Assembly: GCA_029558955.1 (NCBI GenBank)
Contig: JAKQCW010000081.1
Location: forward strand, 1 to 35,241
Direction of reading: 5' to 3'
Source: Chloroflexota bacterium
Lineage (GTDB): Bacteria > Chloroflexota > Anaerolineae > JAAEKA01
DNA length: 35,241 nt
The notes under the pieces were generated by a model, which did not search any database, was not told the origin of the DNA, and saw only the letters and a list, made by a program, of their open reading frames with translations. How positions within the stretch are numbered: the stretch's first letter is position 1; each line of letters starts with the position of its first letter. The position numbers were made by a program, and so were the translations under genes. Positions 33,529 through 35,241 of this stretch are shown in pieces.

Positions 33529-34368
33529 GTGTCCCTGGCCAAATATCACGGCCTGGGCAACGACTACATCGTCGTCAACCCGGCCGACCTGGCCGGCGAG
33601 CTGACGACCCAGCAGATCCGGCGCATCTGCGACCGCCACTACGGCGTCGGGTCCGACGGCATCCTGCTCGGCCCCCTGCCGACGACAGACAGCGCTTTCG
33701 GCCTGCGCATCTTCAACCCCGACGGCAGCGAGGCCGAGAAGAGCGGCAACGGGCTGCGCATCTTCGCCCGCTACCTGTGGGATCAGGGCCTGGTGGACGA
33801 GACGCCCTTCACCGTGGCCACGCCCGGCGGTGTGGTGACAGCTCAAGTGCAGCAGGCCGGCCGCTTGGTCACGGTCGAGATGGGTCGGGTCAGCTTCGAC
33901 AGCCGGGAGATCCCGGTGGCTGGGCCGCCGCGCGAGGTTCTGAACGAGACGCTGCACGCGGGCGACACGACGCTGATCTGCTGCGCGGCCACGCTGGGCA
34001 ATCCGCACTGCGTCGTGCTGCGCCAGGAAGTCAGCGCGACGGAGGCGCGGCGGCTTGGCCCGCTGATCGAGAGCGACGCCCGTTTCCCGCGCCGCACCAA
34101 CGTCCAGTTCATGCAGGTGCTGGACCGCGCCCATCTGCGCATCGAGATCTGGGAGCGGGGCGCGGGCTATACCCTGGCCTCCGGCAGCAGCGCCTGTGCG
34201 GCCGCGGCCGTGGCCCATCGCCTGGGCCTGTGCGACGCGCAGGTGACGGTGACGATGCCCGGCGGCCGGCTGGCGGTTGACATCGCCCCCGATTGGAGCG
34301 TGACCCTGCGCGGACCGGTGGCCAAGGTCTGGCAAGGCGCGCTGCTTCGGGAGGCGTTTGACGCGTGA
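33529..34368 (+). CDS. dapF: Diaminopimelate epimerase-like protein
   Basis: A 279-aa DapF-fold protein. The family enzyme converts LL- to meso-diaminopimelate for lysine and peptidoglycan. Family motifs are AKYHGLGNDYIVV (4-16), GSDGILL, FNPDGSEAEKSGNGLR (62-77), TLGNPHCVV and ERGAGYTLASGSSACAA. Both positions that are catalytic cysteines in E. coli DapF are serine here (S72 in KSGNGLR and S218 in LASGSS). A variant epimerase or a racemase with another substrate is therefore possible. The start is taken as GTG 33529 by homology. The frame is open upstream through ATG 33475 into the IS66 remnant, so an N-terminal extension of 18 or more residues is possible. Confidence 0.85.
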   Translation: MSLAKYHGLGNDYIVVNPADLAGELTTQQIRRICDRHYGVGSDGILLGPLPTTDSAFGLRIFNPDGSEAEKSGNGLRIFARYLWDQGLVDETPFTVATPGGVVTAQVQQAGRLVTVEMGRVSFDSREIPVAGPPREVLNETLHAGDTTLICCAATLGNPHCVVLRQEVSATEARRLGPLIESDARFPRRTNVQFMQVLDRAHLRIEIWERGAGYTLASGSSACAAAAVAHRLGLCDAQVTVTMPGGRLAVDIAPDWSVTLRGPVAKVWQGALLREAFDA

Positions 34369-34400
34369 GTGTTTTGCTGGCGCGAGGGTGCTTCCCTTGC

Positions 34401-34541
34401 GTAACTCGTAACTCGTAACCCGTAACCGGAGAGCCTTTCCGTGTTATGGGGGCTGCTTCCGGGTCACGTGCCACGGCTTCAGCAGATTCTACCGTGCCAC
34501 AGAGACACCTTCCGGGTTACGAGTTACGAGTTACGAGTTAC
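34401..34541. repeat. Inverted clusters of heptanucleotide GTAACTC repeats
   Basis: Left cluster 34401-34428: GTAACTC, GTAACTC, GTAACCC, GTAACCG. Right cluster 34514-34541 is the reverse complement: GGGTTAC, then three GAGTTAC. They are 85 bases apart between dapF and the aldolase gene. Paired, they would make a stem of about 28 bp with few mismatches. This could be a non-autonomous mobile or attenuator-like structure. Confidence 0.75.
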
Positions 34542-34573
34542 GAACCACCCATTTCCCACAAAAGGACCTTCCC

Positions 34574-35241
34574 ATGACCATCATCGACTTGCGTTCTGAC
34601 ACGGTCACCAAACCCACGCCGGCCATGCGCCGGGCCATGTATGAGGCCGAGGTGGGCGACGACGTGCTGGGGGATGATCCCACGGTCAAGCGGCTGGAAG
34701 AGCTGGCCGCGGCGCGGCTGGGCAAGGAGGCCGCGCTCTTCGTCCCCTCCGGCACCATGGCCAATCTGGTCAGCCTGCTGACCCACTGCGGCCGCGGCGA
34801 CGAGGTGATCCTGGGCGACCAGGCGCACATCTACATCTACGAGGCCGGCGGCTCCGCGGCCGTGGGCAGCATTCACCCCCGGCCGCTGCCCAACCGGCCC
34901 GACGGCGCCATCGACCTGGAACTGATCGAGGCTGCGATTCGCCCCAACGACGTCCACGCCCCGCGCACCAGGCTGCTGGCGCTGGAGAACACCCACAACC
35001 GCTGCAGCGGCGCGGTGCTGCCGGTGGCCTACATGGAGGCTGCCAGCGCGCTGGCCCATCGCCGCGGGCTGGCTCTGCACCTGGATGGGGCGCGCGTCTT
35101 CAATGCCGCCGTGGCGCTGGGGGTCGATGTGCGGGAATTGGTGGCTGGCTGCGACTCGGTGAGCTTCTGCCTGAGCAAAGGGCTGGGCGCGCCGGTGGGT
35201 TCGATGGTCGTCAGCACAGCGGCCTTCATCCAGGAGGCGCG
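34574..35241 (+). CDS. ltaE: Low-specificity L-threonine aldolase (5' part)
   Basis: A PLP enzyme splitting L-threonine or L-allo-threonine to glycine and acetaldehyde. The window holds the first 222 codons of about 340, and the gene continues past the right edge. The N-terminus [18 protein letters not shown] and [13 protein letters not shown] are the family signature. Cofactor site residues are visible as PSGTMAN, H85 (QAHIY), D171 and R174 (HLDGAR), and the Schiff-base lysine K202 in [17 protein letters not shown] at 34561-34566 supports the ATG at 34574. It follows the heptanucleotide repeat region and is on the same strand as dapF. Confidence 0.95.
   Translation, partial: MTIIDLRSDTVTKPTPAMRRAMYEAEVGDDVLGDDPTVKRLEELAAARLGKEAALFVPSGTMANLVSLLTHCGRGDEVILGDQAHIYIYEAGGSAAVGSIHPRPLPNRPDGAIDLELIEAAIRPNDVHAPRTRLLALENTHNRCSGAVLPVAYMEAASALAHRRGLALHLDGARVFNAAVALGVDVRELVAGCDSVSFCLSKGLGAPVGSMVVSTAAFIQEA

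Overview
The window looks like a piece of a high-GC, TPR- and STAND-rich bacterial genome, most likely a filamentous or multicellular Chloroflexota lineage (Caldilinea/Anaerolineae-like). This placement is inferred from gene style (tungstate transporter, Kv-beta-type aldo/keto reductase, caspase plus NB-ARC genes) and from base composition; no rRNA or tRNA marker is present.

Region 1 (1-13211) is ordinary chromosomal content. On the plus strand are an aldo/keto reductase and an OsmC peroxiredoxin. On the minus strand are beta-carbonic anhydrase, MsrB, a YceI protein, NADP-isocitrate dehydrogenase, a HicB/HicA pair whose toxin is broken by an internal TGA, a 53-aa ORF, a tungstate ABC transporter operon (tupB-tupC-tupA, with a near-consensus promoter and a strong terminator), a secreted GH13 alpha-amylase-type lipoprotein, a PlsC-like acyltransferase preceded by a coupled 30-codon ORF, and an RlmI-type rRNA methyltransferase. 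Intergenic gaps carry REP-like short repeats.

Region 2 (13212-14345) holds three tandem 31-bp repeats and a frameshifted transposase remnant.

Region 3 (14346-32521, all minus strand) is the exceptional part: an approximately 18-kb gene train, many of whose junctions are ATGA/GTGA overlaps. In transcription order it holds: a caspase-like (C14) protease with coiled coil and beta-rich tail; an 81-aa adaptor; a 50-aa ORF; an NB-ARC NTPase; three TPR proteins; a STAND-type ATPase cut by a defective IS66 element; an orphan C-terminal piece; a 13-repeat TPR protein; a second STAND-type ATPase; a macro-domain protein; and three more TPR proteins. Six of the non-TPR proteins share one short motif, Y-x-[VIL]-x-[IL]-x(3-5)-[GD]-[VL]-x-[IV]-G-D, placed at an N-terminus, a C-terminus or between domains. 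It resembles bacterial amyloid signalling (BASS/RHIM-like) motifs. The inferred role is a modular, inflammasome- or apoptosome-like conflict/cell-death system: TPR sensors and NTPase switches nucleate through the shared motif onto the caspase effector, with a macro domain as a possible ADP-ribose or nucleotide sensor.

Region 4 (32522-35241) has the likely promoter of that operon, an IS66-family transposase remnant, a DapF-like epimerase with serines at both catalytic cysteine positions, paired inverted heptanucleotide repeats, and the 5' part of a low-specificity threonine aldolase that runs off the window.
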